27,623 bases of DNA, from contig DCJH01000018.1 of assembly GCA_002317385.1 (NCBI GenBank), positions 18,630-46,252 on the forward strand. Direction: 5' to 3'. The notes beneath the pieces were generated by a model. It was not told the origin of the DNA. It worked only from the letters and a program-made list of their open reading frames with translations, and searched no databases. Positions 1 to 7,581 of the stretch are shown piece after piece (within the stretch, counting starts at the first letter, position 1; each line of letters begins with the position of its first letter). This DNA comes from Prevotella sp. UBA1705. Its GTDB lineage: Bacteria > Bacteroidota > Bacteroidia > Bacteroidales > Bacteroidaceae. A program made the translations under genes and the position numbers.

Positions 1-23
1 TAAACCAACTGGGCTATGCCCCT
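1..23 (-). tRNA. tRNA, 5' part only (cut by window edge)
   Basis: Read on the minus strand, the sequence from 23 down to 1 starts AGGGGCA, then TA, then a D-arm beginning GCCC and a D-loop AGTTGGTTTA. This fits a tRNA with a 7-nt acceptor strand, T8, A9 and the D-arm. The anticodon lies outside the window, so the amino acid cannot be named. A promoter lies just upstream (53-83). Confidence 0.8.
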
Positions 24-52
24 AACTGCGACCCTAATGTCTTAGGGTGATG

Positions 53-83
53 CAAAAGTATGAATTTTCTGTATAACAGCAAA
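53..83 (-). promoter_or_regulatory. Bacteroidetes-type promoter of the tRNA
   Basis: On the minus strand a TTTG box (80-83) is followed after 19 nt by TACTTTTG (53-60), matching the TTTG-N19-21-TAnnTTTG pattern. Transcription would start near 46-48 and run into the tRNA at 23. The short leader contains a 7-bp hairpin (ACCCTAA/TTAGGGT, 31-48). Confidence 0.7.
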
Positions 84-125
84 ATTTTACACGCTTTTTT
101 TCACATCCAATGCGATATTATTTGA

Positions 126-1064
126 TTAAAGACCCTTAATGAGTTTCACCACGTCGTCTACCACCTCGCCGATTCCCCGCGACATGGTGCTGTCGGTGTT
201 CTCACTGATTTGCTTCTTCACCTGACGTCCCAGGTGGTCGATAATCACGTTGCCTATCTGGCGTTGGAGCGAGGTGGTGTCTTCCTGCAGGGCGTTGGGG
301 TCGGCGTTTGAGCCGCTGTTGGTCTGGCCCTGCACGCCATCGACCTGCTCGTTGGTAGCTGTCATCTCTTTGGAGAGGCTGGTATCCATGGCCTTGGAGA
401 TAACCGAGGCTATCTTTTCCTCGCCTGCTGTGAATACCTTGCCGCAGAGACCATACGATGTGGTGGTGTTGCCGTCCTTGGTTTCGATGGAGGTGGTGGA
501 GAAGAAGAGGTAGTTGTGATACTGCAACATGTTGTCGAGTACCCCATCTACAATGGGCGCGGCGAGCATCTTGCCGAGCATGGCCATGCCCTGTGAGAGG
601 AAATCGTTGCCCTGGTTGGCCAGTGCCTTGGTGAGACCACGGGTTACATTCTCCTTGATCACCATGCGATGCTCGTCTTTCGAGGGGTTGGTGATGCCCA
701 TGAAGAGCAGCAGTCCCACAAGGATGATACCAAAGATGAGACCTCGGTGAGAACTCTTCCTCTCTGGTTGCAGTTGTAGTTCTGCATCCTGCAGATGGGC
801 TGCTGAGCCGCTGTTGGGCGTGGCGGCTGAAGGACGGGCATCCTCGGTGGGATGGAAAGGCGGTGGAGGCGGTGGGGTGGCAGTGCTGCCGCTGGCCGAC
901 TGTCCATAGAACAGCGGTTTGAGTTCGGCCACCTGCCATGCGGGAGTCCACTGTGCCATGCCCTCGGCCCATACCAGCGTGTCGGAGGTAATGTTGTGCT
1001 GGCTCAGTTCCTCAGTGGAGAAGGGCCCCTGCTGAACATCGTTTGTGATGATGAAATACTTCAT
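126..1064 (-). CDS. GYF_2 (DUF4339) domain membrane protein with DUF4359-like C-terminal region
   Basis: Role unknown. The first ~50 residues (MKYFIITNDVQQGPFS...) are a typical GYF_2/DUF4339 module, a presumed peptide-binding fold: 'GPFS' and 'DTLVWAEGMAQWTPA' are its signature. A Pro/Ser-rich linker with a run of six prolines follows, then one transmembrane helix (LIFGIILVGLLLFMGIT) and an exported or periplasmic region with 'VDGVLDNMLQYHNYLFFSTTSI', resembling DUF4359. The ATG at 1064 is preferred over an in-frame GTG nine bases upstream because family members begin MKYFII. It starts 13 nt after the glmS stop codon on the same strand, so the two are probably co-transcribed. No clear intrinsic terminator follows it. 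The domain assignment is confident; the cellular job is not known. Confidence 0.85.
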   Translation of the reverse strand: MKYFIITNDVQQGPFSTEELSQHNITSDTLVWAEGMAQWTPAWQVAELKPLFYGQSASGSTATPPPPPPFHPTEDARPSAATPNSGSAAHLQDAELQLQPERKSSHRGLIFGIILVGLLLFMGITNPSKDEHRMVIKENVTRGLTKALANQGNDFLSQGMAMLGKMLAAPIVDGVLDNMLQYHNYLFFSTTSIETKDGNTTTSYGLCGKVFTAGEEKIASVISKAMDTSLSKEMTATNEQVDGVQGQTNSGSNADPNALQEDTTSLQRQIGNVIIDHLGRQVKKQISENTDSTMSRGIGEVVDDVVKLIKGL

Positions 1065-1077
1065 AAGCGACACTATT

Positions 1078-2922
1078 TTATTCTACGGTTACACTCTTGG
1101 CCAGGTTTCTGGGCATGTCTACATTGAGCCCTTTCTCCACGGCGATGTGGTAGGCGAGGAGCTGCAAGGGGATGACGGAGAGCAGCGGAGCCAGCGGAGC
1201 GAGGGTCTGGGGCACGAAGATGCACTGGTCGGCAATCTTCCTGACCTGTTCGTCGCCCTCGGTCACCACGGCAATGATGCGTCCGCCGCGTGCCTTCACC
1301 TCCTGCATGTTGGAGATAATCTTCTCGTATCCCTCATGATGTGTTGCTATAAAGAGCACCGGCATCATATTGTCTACCAGGGCAATAGGACCATGTTTCA
1401 TCTCGGCTGCGGGGTAGCCCTCTGCATGGATGTAGCTAATCTCCTTGAGCTTGAGCGCCCCTTCCAGCGCCACCGGATAGTTCCAGCCGCGGCCCAGGTA
1501 GAGGAAGTTGGTGGCATAGGTGTAGATGCGTGCCAGTTTCTGTATCTGATCGTTGGTGGTAAGCACCTGCTCGATTTTGGCGGGAATGGCTTCGAGCTCC
1601 TGCGTGAGGGCCGTGAACTCCTCGTGCCCGATGGTGCCTTTGGCATGGGCGAGGGCGAGAGTGAGCAGCGTGAGACAGGTGAGCTGGCCGGTGAAAGCCT
1701 TGGTCGAGGCCACTCCAATCTCCGGTCCCACGTGGATGTAGATGCCAGTGTCGGTGGTGCGGGCTATACTCGACCCCACGGCATTGACGATTCCGAAGAT
1801 GAAGGCGCCGCTCTGCTTGGCCAGTTGGATGGCGGCAAGGGTGTCGGCCGTCTCTCCACTTTGGGAGATGGCGATGACCACGTCGGTGGAATAGATCACC
1901 GGGTCGCGATAGCGGAATTCAGAAGCATAGTCGACTTCTACCGGAATCTTGCAGAAATGCTCGATGAGCTGCTTGGCGATGAGCCCGGCGTGCCAGCTCG
2001 TTCCACAGGCCACAATGATGAATCGGGTGGCCGAGAGCAGGCGCGCGCGGTTGTTGCGCACAGCGCTGAGGATGACATTGTCGTCGAACAGGCGGCCCGA
2101 CATGCAGTCGTGCAGGCAGTGGGGCTGGTCGAATATCTCTTTCAACATGAAGTGGGGATAGCCTCCTTTGTCGAGCATATCAAGGTCCATGTCGATCTGT
2201 TTCACGTCGACGTCTATCTGATTATTCTTCAAATCGATAATCTCCAGCTTCTGTCCGGGACGGCAGACGGCAATCTGCTCATCGTCTACATAGACCACTT
2301 CCTGCGTGTATTCCACGATGGGGGTGGCGTCGGAGGCCACGAAGAACTCGGCATTGTCCTTTCCGATGCCGATGACCAGGGGTGAACCCTTGCGCGCGGC
2401 CACCATAGTCTTGGGGGCGCGACGGTCTATCACTACGATGGCATAGGCGCCGATGCAGCTTCTTAAGGCCAGTCGCACGGCCTCGGGAAGGGAGCATTTG
2501 TTGGATTCCTGAGCGTATTCTATGAGCTGTACGAGCACCTCGGTGTCGGTGTCGCTATGAAAATGGAAGCCTTTCTTGGTGAGCTGTTCGCGCAAAAGGG
2601 CGAAATTCTCGATGATACCATTATGTACAATAACCAGATTTCCAGATTCGGAGACGTGTGGGTGGGCGTTGCGAACGGATGGAATGCCGTGGGTGGCCCA
2701 GCGTGTGTGGGCTATTCCCAGTGTTCCGGAGCAGTCTTTGCCCGATGCGGAAGTCTCCAGGTCGTTTACCTTTCCCTTTGCCTTATAGACATGAAGGTCG
2801 TCTTTGGGGTTGATGAGGGCCACGCCGGCAGAGTCATAGCCTCTGTATTCCAATCGGTGGAGACCTTTAATCAAAATGTCGTAGGCACTTCTCGTGCCCG
2901 TGTATCCTACAATACCACACAT
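1078..2922 (-). CDS. glmS: Glutamine--fructose-6-phosphate aminotransferase (isomerizing)
   Basis: Makes glucosamine-6-phosphate from fructose-6-phosphate and glutamine, the entry step to UDP-GlcNAc for peptidoglycan and surface glycans; cytoplasmic. The 614-residue protein begins MCGIVGY, so removal of Met exposes the catalytic Cys of the Ntn-type glutaminase domain (about residues 1-220, with RWATHG and HNGIIEN). Two SIS domains follow ('CGTSWHAG', 'SQSGETADT', 'STKAFTGQ', 'EGYPAAEMKHGPIAL') and the end KSVTVE is typical of GlmS. A TTG two codons upstream is rejected because the family starts at MCGI. Full length, no damage. It heads a pair with the GYF_2 gene. No ribozyme-like leader is possible in the ~20-nt 5' untranslated region implied by the -7 box at 2948-2955. 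Confidence 0.98.
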   Translation of the reverse strand: MCGIVGYTGTRSAYDILIKGLHRLEYRGYDSAGVALINPKDDLHVYKAKGKVNDLETSASGKDCSGTLGIAHTRWATHGIPSVRNAHPHVSESGNLVIVHNGIIENFALLREQLTKKGFHFHSDTDTEVLVQLIEYAQESNKCSLPEAVRLALRSCIGAYAIVVIDRRAPKTMVAARKGSPLVIGIGKDNAEFFVASDATPIVEYTQEVVYVDDEQIAVCRPGQKLEIIDLKNNQIDVDVKQIDMDLDMLDKGGYPHFMLKEIFDQPHCLHDCMSGRLFDDNVILSAVRNNRARLLSATRFIIVACGTSWHAGLIAKQLIEHFCKIPVEVDYASEFRYRDPVIYSTDVVIAISQSGETADTLAAIQLAKQSGAFIFGIVNAVGSSIARTTDTGIYIHVGPEIGVASTKAFTGQLTCLTLLTLALAHAKGTIGHEEFTALTQELEAIPAKIEQVLTTNDQIQKLARIYTYATNFLYLGRGWNYPVALEGALKLKEISYIHAEGYPAAEMKHGPIALVDNMMPVLFIATHHEGYEKIISNMQEVKARGGRIIAVVTEGDEQVRKIADQCIFVPQTLAPLAPLLSVIPLQLLAYHIAVEKGLNVDMPRNLAKSVTVE

Positions 2923-2947
2923 AATCAAATGTATATTAGTTCGCGGG

Positions 2948-2955
2948 CAAAGTTA
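2948..2955 (-). promoter_or_regulatory. -7 box of the glmS promoter
   Basis: TAACTTTG on the minus strand, a perfect TAnnTTTG, 25 nt upstream of the glmS ATG. No convincing TTTG box lies at the expected distance. Confidence 0.6.
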
Positions 2956-3067
2956 CAAAAAAGTATTTACTCATAGTATCGATAGAGGCAAAAAAATGCA
3001 ACACATCGTTAATACTTACTAAGTGTGTGGGATTGGTTGACCATTTCGGGGCATTGGTTGAATAAAA

Positions 3068-3098
3068 TTGCCGGTGTGCCAAAGCCTCATTATCTTTG
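3068..3098 (+). promoter_or_regulatory. Promoter of the small-RNA candidate
   Basis: TTG (3068-3070), a 20-nt spacer and TATCTTTG (3091-3098) fit the Bacteroidetes promoter consensus. The predicted start is near 3103-3106. It points away from glmS, towards no protein gene on this strand until 3741. Confidence 0.6.
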
Positions 3099-3103
3099 CA
3101 TCA

Positions 3104-3232
3104 GAAATAAGTCAGTGACTGATTGATTCTCATGGTGATAAACAAAGTTAGGTTATTCATTGATAGTTAGTACTTTTTTGCATAAATTTTTTGCAGTCCG
3201 TTCTTCGTGAGAAGGGCGGATTGTTTTGTTTC
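3104..3232 (+). ncRNA. Candidate small RNA, ~125 nt, divergent from glmS
   Basis: A consensus promoter (3068-3098) and a strong intrinsic terminator (3194-3232) face the same way, with no recognisable protein gene between them. The only start-to-stop frame of note is a 12-codon ORF (3132-3170, MVINKVRLFIDS), which could be a leader peptide or chance. The two nearest genes, glmS and the DUF4250 gene, are both on the other strand, so the terminator serves neither. The sequence does not look like SRP RNA, RNase P RNA or tmRNA to me, and I cannot assign an RNA family. The ends are predicted, not observed. Confidence 0.5.
3194..3232 (+). terminator. Strong intrinsic terminator with GUGA tetraloop
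   Basis: A 13-bp uninterrupted stem (3194-3206 with 3211-3223, three G-U pairs) closes a GTGA loop of GNRA type and is followed by TTTTGTTTC. The three G-U pairs become A-C mismatches on the other strand, so the structure is built for the plus strand. Confidence 0.75.
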
Positions 3233-3290
3233 TAAGTACTCTACAGTTTGGGCAACCGGAGCAGAGCACGGGGAAGCCAGTGCCCAATGC

Positions 3291-3503
3291 TTACTTCGTC
3301 TCAGGGTCGTCGTACCCCAATGGCCTGAATTGCTTCTGGTCATTGCTATAGACAAAGCCGTGGTTTCGCAAGTAATCCTTGATTTCCTGGGCTGTCTTGC
3401 CAAAATTATAGCTTAGCGATTCGAGGGTGTCAAACTCCTCATCTCTCAACAACATGTTGACACTCGACACGAGAATAGCAGGGTCTTGGGGTAAAAATTC
3501 CAT
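3291..3503 (-). CDS. DUF4250 domain-containing small protein
   Basis: A 70-residue protein of unknown function. The pattern 'LPQDPAILVSSVNMLLRDEEFDTLESL' followed by 'IKDYLRNHGFVYSNDQKQFRPLG' matches the DUF4250 family, short predicted cytoplasmic proteins widespread in Bacteroidetes and Firmicutes. It covers essentially the whole family length. It stands alone between glmS and the plus-strand glycan genes and has its own consensus promoter (3533-3562). Longer overlapping frames at 3167-3416 on both strands do not look like proteins. Confidence 0.85.
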   Translation of the reverse strand: MEFLPQDPAILVSSVNMLLRDEEFDTLESLSYNFGKTAQEIKDYLRNHGFVYSNDQKQFRPLGYDDPETK

Positions 3504-3532
3504 ATTATATCACCATTATCACTGAATAGCGA

Positions 3533-3562
3533 CAAAATTACTGAATATTTATGGGATGCAAA
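3533..3562 (-). promoter_or_regulatory. Promoter of the DUF4250 gene
   Basis: On the minus strand, TTTG (3559-3562), an 18-nt spacer and TAATTTTG (3533-3540), about 30 nt upstream of the ATG at 3503. Confidence 0.65.
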
Positions 3563-3687
3563 AAAAATACGGGTGAAAAGTGGATGTCGCCCTTATTTTT
3601 CTTCTGTTTGCCTGATTTGAGACGCTAATTCCATGTTTCTGTCAGAAGATTTCTGATGAAAAATGAGATAATATCCTAAAAATAAGT

Positions 3688-3695
3688 TAACTTTG
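3688..3695 (+). promoter_or_regulatory. -7 box upstream of the dehydratase gene
   Basis: TAACTTTG followed by GC, the usual Bacteroidetes -7 context. Transcription would start near 3700-3703. This excludes the upstream in-frame TTG at 3693, which lies inside the box, and supports the ATG at 3741. No good -33 box is visible. Confidence 0.6.
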
Positions 3696-3740
3696 CACTA
3701 TCTTTTGGCAGATAATGTAGTGGTAATTAAAACATTATTT

Positions 3741-5675
3741 ATGAATGCATTTAGAAAGGCTATAGATTGGTATTTTACGAAGAACGCATTGCCCTATTGG
3801 AGTATTCTGATATTGGACTGCCTCATTTGTTATCTTTCTGGCATCTTGGTCTTCTGGTTTTACTATCGTGGTGCGGTGACTTTGGGGAACATTGTGATTC
3901 TCACAAAGACCATCCTTGTGTACATGTGTTTCAACCTTATTGGCTTCAAGGTGTTCCATACCTATAGCGGAATCATCAGGTATTCATCGTTTGTAGACCT
4001 ACAGAAGGTGGCCTACGCCATGGCATTGAGTTGCTTTATCGCTGAGATCGCCCACTATGCGGTCTATTTCATGGACCTCGACTTTGTGAGATTGCAGGGT
4101 AGGCAGATATTCCTGATGTACTTTGTCGCAACCATTCTCATGTGGGCCGTCCGTGTATTCGTCAAGACTCTCTACGACGTTGCGTTCAGCACGGAGAGAG
4201 GTATCCGTGCTTTCGTGTTTGGTGTGCAGGAGGGTGGCGTGGCTATTGCCAAGATGATACGCAACACCAAGCCCCAGAAGTTCCAGCTGAAAGGTTTTGT
4301 GATAGACAACAAAGCCTATCGGGGGCGCACGATGATGGGCGTGAAGGTTTTTGAACCCGATGATGATCTGCCCGAGATTATGCGGGCCATGAACATCCAG
4401 GCGCTGCTGGTGTCACCATTGCAGACGGAGTATTTCAGAAATAATCCTAAGTTGCAGGATATGTTTATCAATGCCGGTATCCAGATTTTCATGACTTCTT
4501 CCAACAAGGAATGGAAGGAAGGTGAGGACCTGAACACCGGCCAGCTCAAGGAAATCAAGATTGAAGACCTCCTGCCGCGCAACCAGATTCAGGTGGATAT
4601 GGATGCTATCGGCAAGATGCTCACGGGTAAAACCGTGATGATTACGGGTTCGGCGGGCAGCATTGGCTCCGAGATGGTGAGACAGATTGCCGTCTATCGT
4701 CCTGCCAACTTGATTTTGGTGGACCAGGCCGAGACCCCGCAGCACGACATAAGAATCATGATGGCCCAGCGCTTTCCGGAGATTCCGAGCAAGACTATCG
4801 TGGTGAGCATCACCCAGAAGGAGCGCATGAACGAGATCTTCAAGCGCTATCGGCCGGAATATCTCTTCCATGCGGCAGCCTATAAGCATGTTCCGATGAT
4901 GGAGGATAACCCCAGCGAGGCCATCTATAATAATATATATGGTACGAAAATCATAGCCGATCTGAGTGTCAAGTATGGCGTGAAGAAATTCGTGATGATA
5001 TCCACGGACAAGGCAGTGAACCCTACTAACGTGATGGGATGTTCCAAACGTATCTGCGAAATCTACTGTCAGAGCCTGAACAAGGCTATCAGCGCTGGTA
5101 CGATTATGACCGACAGTCAGGAGAAAGCGGTAACAGAGTTTGTGACAACTCGCTTTGGAAACGTGCTGGGCTCCAATGGATCGGTCATCCCTCTGTTTGA
5201 GAAGCAGATCAAGGCAGGTGGTCCGGTTACGGTCACCGACCCCAATATCATTCGCTATTTCATGCTCATTCCCGAAGCCTGCAAGCTCGTTTTGGAGGCT
5301 GGAACACACGGAAGAGGCGGGCAGATCTTTGTTTTCGACATGGGACAGCCCGTGAAAATTGCCGACTTGGCGGCCCGAATGATCAAGTTGAGCGGCGTTC
5401 AGGGTGTGGAAATCAAATTTACCGGTCTGCGCGCTGGTGAGAAATTGTATGAGGAAGTGCTGTCGAATGCCGAGAATACCCTGCCGAGTTTCCACGAGAA
5501 AATTAGGATTTCCAAGGTTCGGGAGTATGATTTCGAGGAAGTTGAACAGCAGATACAGGACCTCATTGCTACCTCGCGCACTTTCCAAGACATGGAAATT
5601 GTGCGCAAGATGAAGCAGATGGTGCCCGAATATCACCCCAATAACACAGTCTATACCGTCATCGACAACAAATAA
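3741..5675 (+). CDS. Membrane-bound nucleotide-sugar 4,6-dehydratase (WbpM/CapD/PglF type)
   Basis: Predicted to convert UDP-GlcNAc to a 4-keto-6-deoxy sugar nucleotide, the first step towards QuiNAc, bacillosamine-type and related sugars of surface polysaccharides or glycoproteins. The 644-residue protein has four to five N-terminal membrane helices (about 20-150), a CoA-binding-like Rossmann domain (about 160-280) and a C-terminal extended-SDR domain. The NAD(P) loop TGSAGSIG is at 302-309. The active site is S421-T-D-K followed by NVMGCSK, with Met432 four residues before Lys436: the usual SDR Tyr is replaced by Met, as in the WbpM branch. 'TRFGNVLGSNGSVIPLF' and 'GLRAGEKLYEE' are family signatures. 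The next gene starts 13 nt downstream. Exact substrate is inferred from family; the related 4,6-dehydratases with cytoplasmic 5-inverting activity lack the membrane domain. Confidence 0.93.
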   Translation: MNAFRKAIDWYFTKNALPYWSILILDCLICYLSGILVFWFYYRGAVTLGNIVILTKTILVYMCFNLIGFKVFHTYSGIIRYSSFVDLQKVAYAMALSCFIAEIAHYAVYFMDLDFVRLQGRQIFLMYFVATILMWAVRVFVKTLYDVAFSTERGIRAFVFGVQEGGVAIAKMIRNTKPQKFQLKGFVIDNKAYRGRTMMGVKVFEPDDDLPEIMRAMNIQALLVSPLQTEYFRNNPKLQDMFINAGIQIFMTSSNKEWKEGEDLNTGQLKEIKIEDLLPRNQIQVDMDAIGKMLTGKTVMITGSAGSIGSEMVRQIAVYRPANLILVDQAETPQHDIRIMMAQRFPEIPSKTIVVSITQKERMNEIFKRYRPEYLFHAAAYKHVPMMEDNPSEAIYNNIYGTKIIADLSVKYGVKKFVMISTDKAVNPTNVMGCSKRICEIYCQSLNKAISAGTIMTDSQEKAVTEFVTTRFGNVLGSNGSVIPLFEKQIKAGGPVTVTDPNIIRYFMLIPEACKLVLEAGTHGRGGQIFVFDMGQPVKIADLAARMIKLSGVQGVEIKFTGLRAGEKLYEEVLSNAENTLPSFHEKIRISKVREYDFEEVEQQIQDLIATSRTFQDMEIVRKMKQMVPEYHPNNTVYTVIDNK

Positions 5676-5688
5676 TCTCACGGTTTTG

Positions 5689-6780
5689 ATGAAAGAGTCG
5701 GCACTCCTTTTCCAGTTGTTGAGGTCTGAATTGTGGGGACAACCGATACCCGCAGACACTCCGTTGCCTATGGACGAGTTCCAGAGGCTGCTGAAACTGG
5801 CTCAGGTGCAGGCCGTGGAAGGATTGGTAACTCACGCCCTGATTGCCAACCAAGTGGCTTTGGACCGCTACGAGGCGGCCAACGTCTTCTCGGTTTCTTC
5901 GAAGATTGGCGTGACCAATGGGCAGTTGAATCATGAGGTCAAAGACCTGTGTGAGTTGCTTTCGGGGCAGAATATCCGTTATTTTCTGGTGAAAGGGCAG
6001 ACCCTTGCCGCCCTCTATCCGGCTCCGGAAGCCCGAGTGAGCGGCGACATAGACTTCTATGTCTACCCCGAACACTTCGACAAGGCCAAGGAAATTATAC
6101 AAAACCAGTGGAACGTTGCGCTGGAAGAGGACGAGGAAGGAGAGCAACATCTCCATTTCAGTCGGCATGGCGTGCTCTTCGAGATGCACTACAACCTCAT
6201 GGCTTTCTCCTCCAACCGAGTGCAACAGGCATTCGACGAGATGGTGAGCAACACCCGATTGACCACCCGAAAGATAGAGGGCATCGATGTTCCGGTGCTC
6301 GAAGACAGGCTGAATCTGGTGTACACTTTCCTTCATCTCTACCACCACCTGATAGAGGTCGGTGTCGGACTGCGACAGTTTTGCGACTTGGCGATATTGA
6401 TGAAGACCATGAAGATGGACGAAGACGATAGGCGAGAGCTGACCGATATGCTGCATCGGCTGGACTATCTCAAGGGCTTCTACGCCGTAGAGGATATTCT
6501 TCTCGATTATTTGGGGCTTCCCGAAGACCGGCTTATCGGCCCGAAACATCAGGTGTCGCAGCGGAAACGCGACTTGATGATGGCCATTGTGGCTAAGGGC
6601 GGCAACTTTGGCAAGCACGGACGAAAGCATGGCGTGAGGTCGGGATGGCAGTATAATGTGGAGATGTTCAACCTCAAGCTGCGCAATTACTGCAGTCTCT
6701 ATCGCCTGTCGCCGCGCGAAAACCGGGCCTACCTCCTCAAAACCCTACCGTCGAGAGTGCTCTTCTTCATGAAGAGATAG
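5689..6780 (+). CDS. NTP_transf_5 family nucleotidyltransferase-like protein
   Basis: A 363-residue protein of the 'uncharacterised nucleotidyltransferase' family (PF14907 type). The core is 'LVKGQTLAALYPAPEAR' followed by SGDIDFYV, giving the metal-binding pair Asp120 and Asp122 in a G-D-x-D pattern after the helix-turn typical of the pol-beta fold. The C-terminal half is helical, with 'YHHLIEVGVGLRQFCDLAIL'. Members are often encoded in exopolysaccharide or lasso-peptide loci, but no reaction is established. The ATG at 5689 is chosen over a TTG one codon earlier; it begins 13 nt after the dehydratase stop codon, so the two are translationally close and probably share a transcript. The neighbour suggests, but does not prove, a role in surface-glycan synthesis. 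Confidence 0.85.
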   Translation: MKESALLFQLLRSELWGQPIPADTPLPMDEFQRLLKLAQVQAVEGLVTHALIANQVALDRYEAANVFSVSSKIGVTNGQLNHEVKDLCELLSGQNIRYFLVKGQTLAALYPAPEARVSGDIDFYVYPEHFDKAKEIIQNQWNVALEEDEEGEQHLHFSRHGVLFEMHYNLMAFSSNRVQQAFDEMVSNTRLTTRKIEGIDVPVLEDRLNLVYTFLHLYHHLIEVGVGLRQFCDLAILMKTMKMDEDDRRELTDMLHRLDYLKGFYAVEDILLDYLGLPEDRLIGPKHQVSQRKRDLMMAIVAKGGNFGKHGRKHGVRSGWQYNVEMFNLKLRNYCSLYRLSPRENRAYLLKTLPSRVLFFMKR

Positions 6781-6883
6781 CGGTTTCCGCCTGTTCATGG
6801 GGATGAACTCATAGCAGTTGCCACCCCGAAACCACGGGGCCAATCATAGCTTACAGGATACCAACACATAGAAACAAAGCGCA

Positions 6884-7549
6884 ATGGAAAAGTCAATCGG
6901 CCGAATATCCTATACCCATCGTGAGGAACTCTGGAACTCATGGAGTCATGCCGGGGGCATCTTCCTGGGCACAATCTTTGGAGTTATCTTCCTCATCTGG
7001 TGCTTCCGTGGGCAGAACGGGTGGGGCACGCTGAGCGTAGTGCTCTATCTTTGCGGCATGCTGGGGTCGTATGTGGCCAGCACTTGGTATCATGCGCTCA
7101 GTCCTGAGAGCCGATGGAAGGAGCATCTACGCAAGTGGGACCACTCCGCTATCTACTGGCACATCGCCGGTTCCTATTCGCCCATCACACTGTTGGCCCT
7201 TCGCCAACAGGGCTACTGGGGCATCACCCTCTTCGTTTTCGTATGGCTCTGCGCCATCGTAGGCACCATTGTGTCGTTTCGCAAGCTGAAGAAGCACAGC
7301 AATTTCGAGACACTTTGCTATGTCTGCATGGGTCTTTGCGTGCTCGTGGCATTCAAACCATTGCTTGCCGCGGTATCTACGGCCACCGTTTCATGGATTA
7401 TTGCAGAGGGCGTTTTCTACATCACCGGTGCGCTTTTCTACTCGTTTCATCGTCGCAAATACATGCACACGGTGTTCCATTTCTTCGTTCTCGCCGGCTC
7501 AGTATGCCACATCATCGCCGTGTGGAACATCCTCATGCAATACGTCTAA
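6884..7549 (+). CDS. Haemolysin III / PAQR-like membrane protein
   Basis: A 221-residue integral membrane protein with about seven hydrophobic segments. It has the hallmarks of the HlyIII/TrhA (PAQR) family: 'EELWNSWSHAGG' in helix 1, 'SYVASTWYHAL' ending in the SxxxH motif, 'DHSAIYWHIAGSYSP', and 'HTVFHFFVLAGSVCH' near the C-terminus. Together these His residues and the Asp form the zinc/hydrolase-like site known from PAQR structures. Full length for the family. Bacterial members have been linked to membrane-lipid homeostasis rather than true haemolysis. It is separated from the upstream gene by 103 nt that contain a short CCCCG/CGGGG hairpin without a T-tract, so readthrough is possible. 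Confidence 0.92.
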   Translation: MEKSIGRISYTHREELWNSWSHAGGIFLGTIFGVIFLIWCFRGQNGWGTLSVVLYLCGMLGSYVASTWYHALSPESRWKEHLRKWDHSAIYWHIAGSYSPITLLALRQQGYWGITLFVFVWLCAIVGTIVSFRKLKKHSNFETLCYVCMGLCVLVAFKPLLAAVSTATVSWIIAEGVFYITGALFYSFHRRKYMHTVFHFFVLAGSVCHIIAVWNILMQYV

Positions 7550-7581
7550 GCTCCAGTCCGTCACCGTTCACCCCTGCACCT

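Noticed and set aside
1045..2385. 446-codon plus-strand open frame across glmS
   Set aside because: It is antisense to a complete, well-conserved glmS and shows only composition-driven sequence.
2923..2960. glmS ribozyme-type leader
   Set aside because: The predicted leader is about 20 nt, far too short, and no catalytic-core sequence is present.
3167..3416. Overlapping 78- and 69-codon frames around the small-RNA terminator
   Set aside because: Both overlap the DUF4250 gene in other frames or strands and lack protein-like patterns.
4413..5759. 448-codon minus-strand open frame across the dehydratase gene
   Set aside because: His/Leu-rich shadow of the real gene on the other strand; no domain pattern.
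6781..6883. CCCCG/CGGGG hairpin as a terminator after the nucleotidyltransferase
   Set aside because: Only 5 bp with no T-tract; not enough to call a terminator.
7114..7581. N-terminal extension of the VOC protein
   Set aside because: It overlaps the HlyIII-like gene in another frame and does not resemble VOC proteins; the conserved domain starts at the ATG at 7582.
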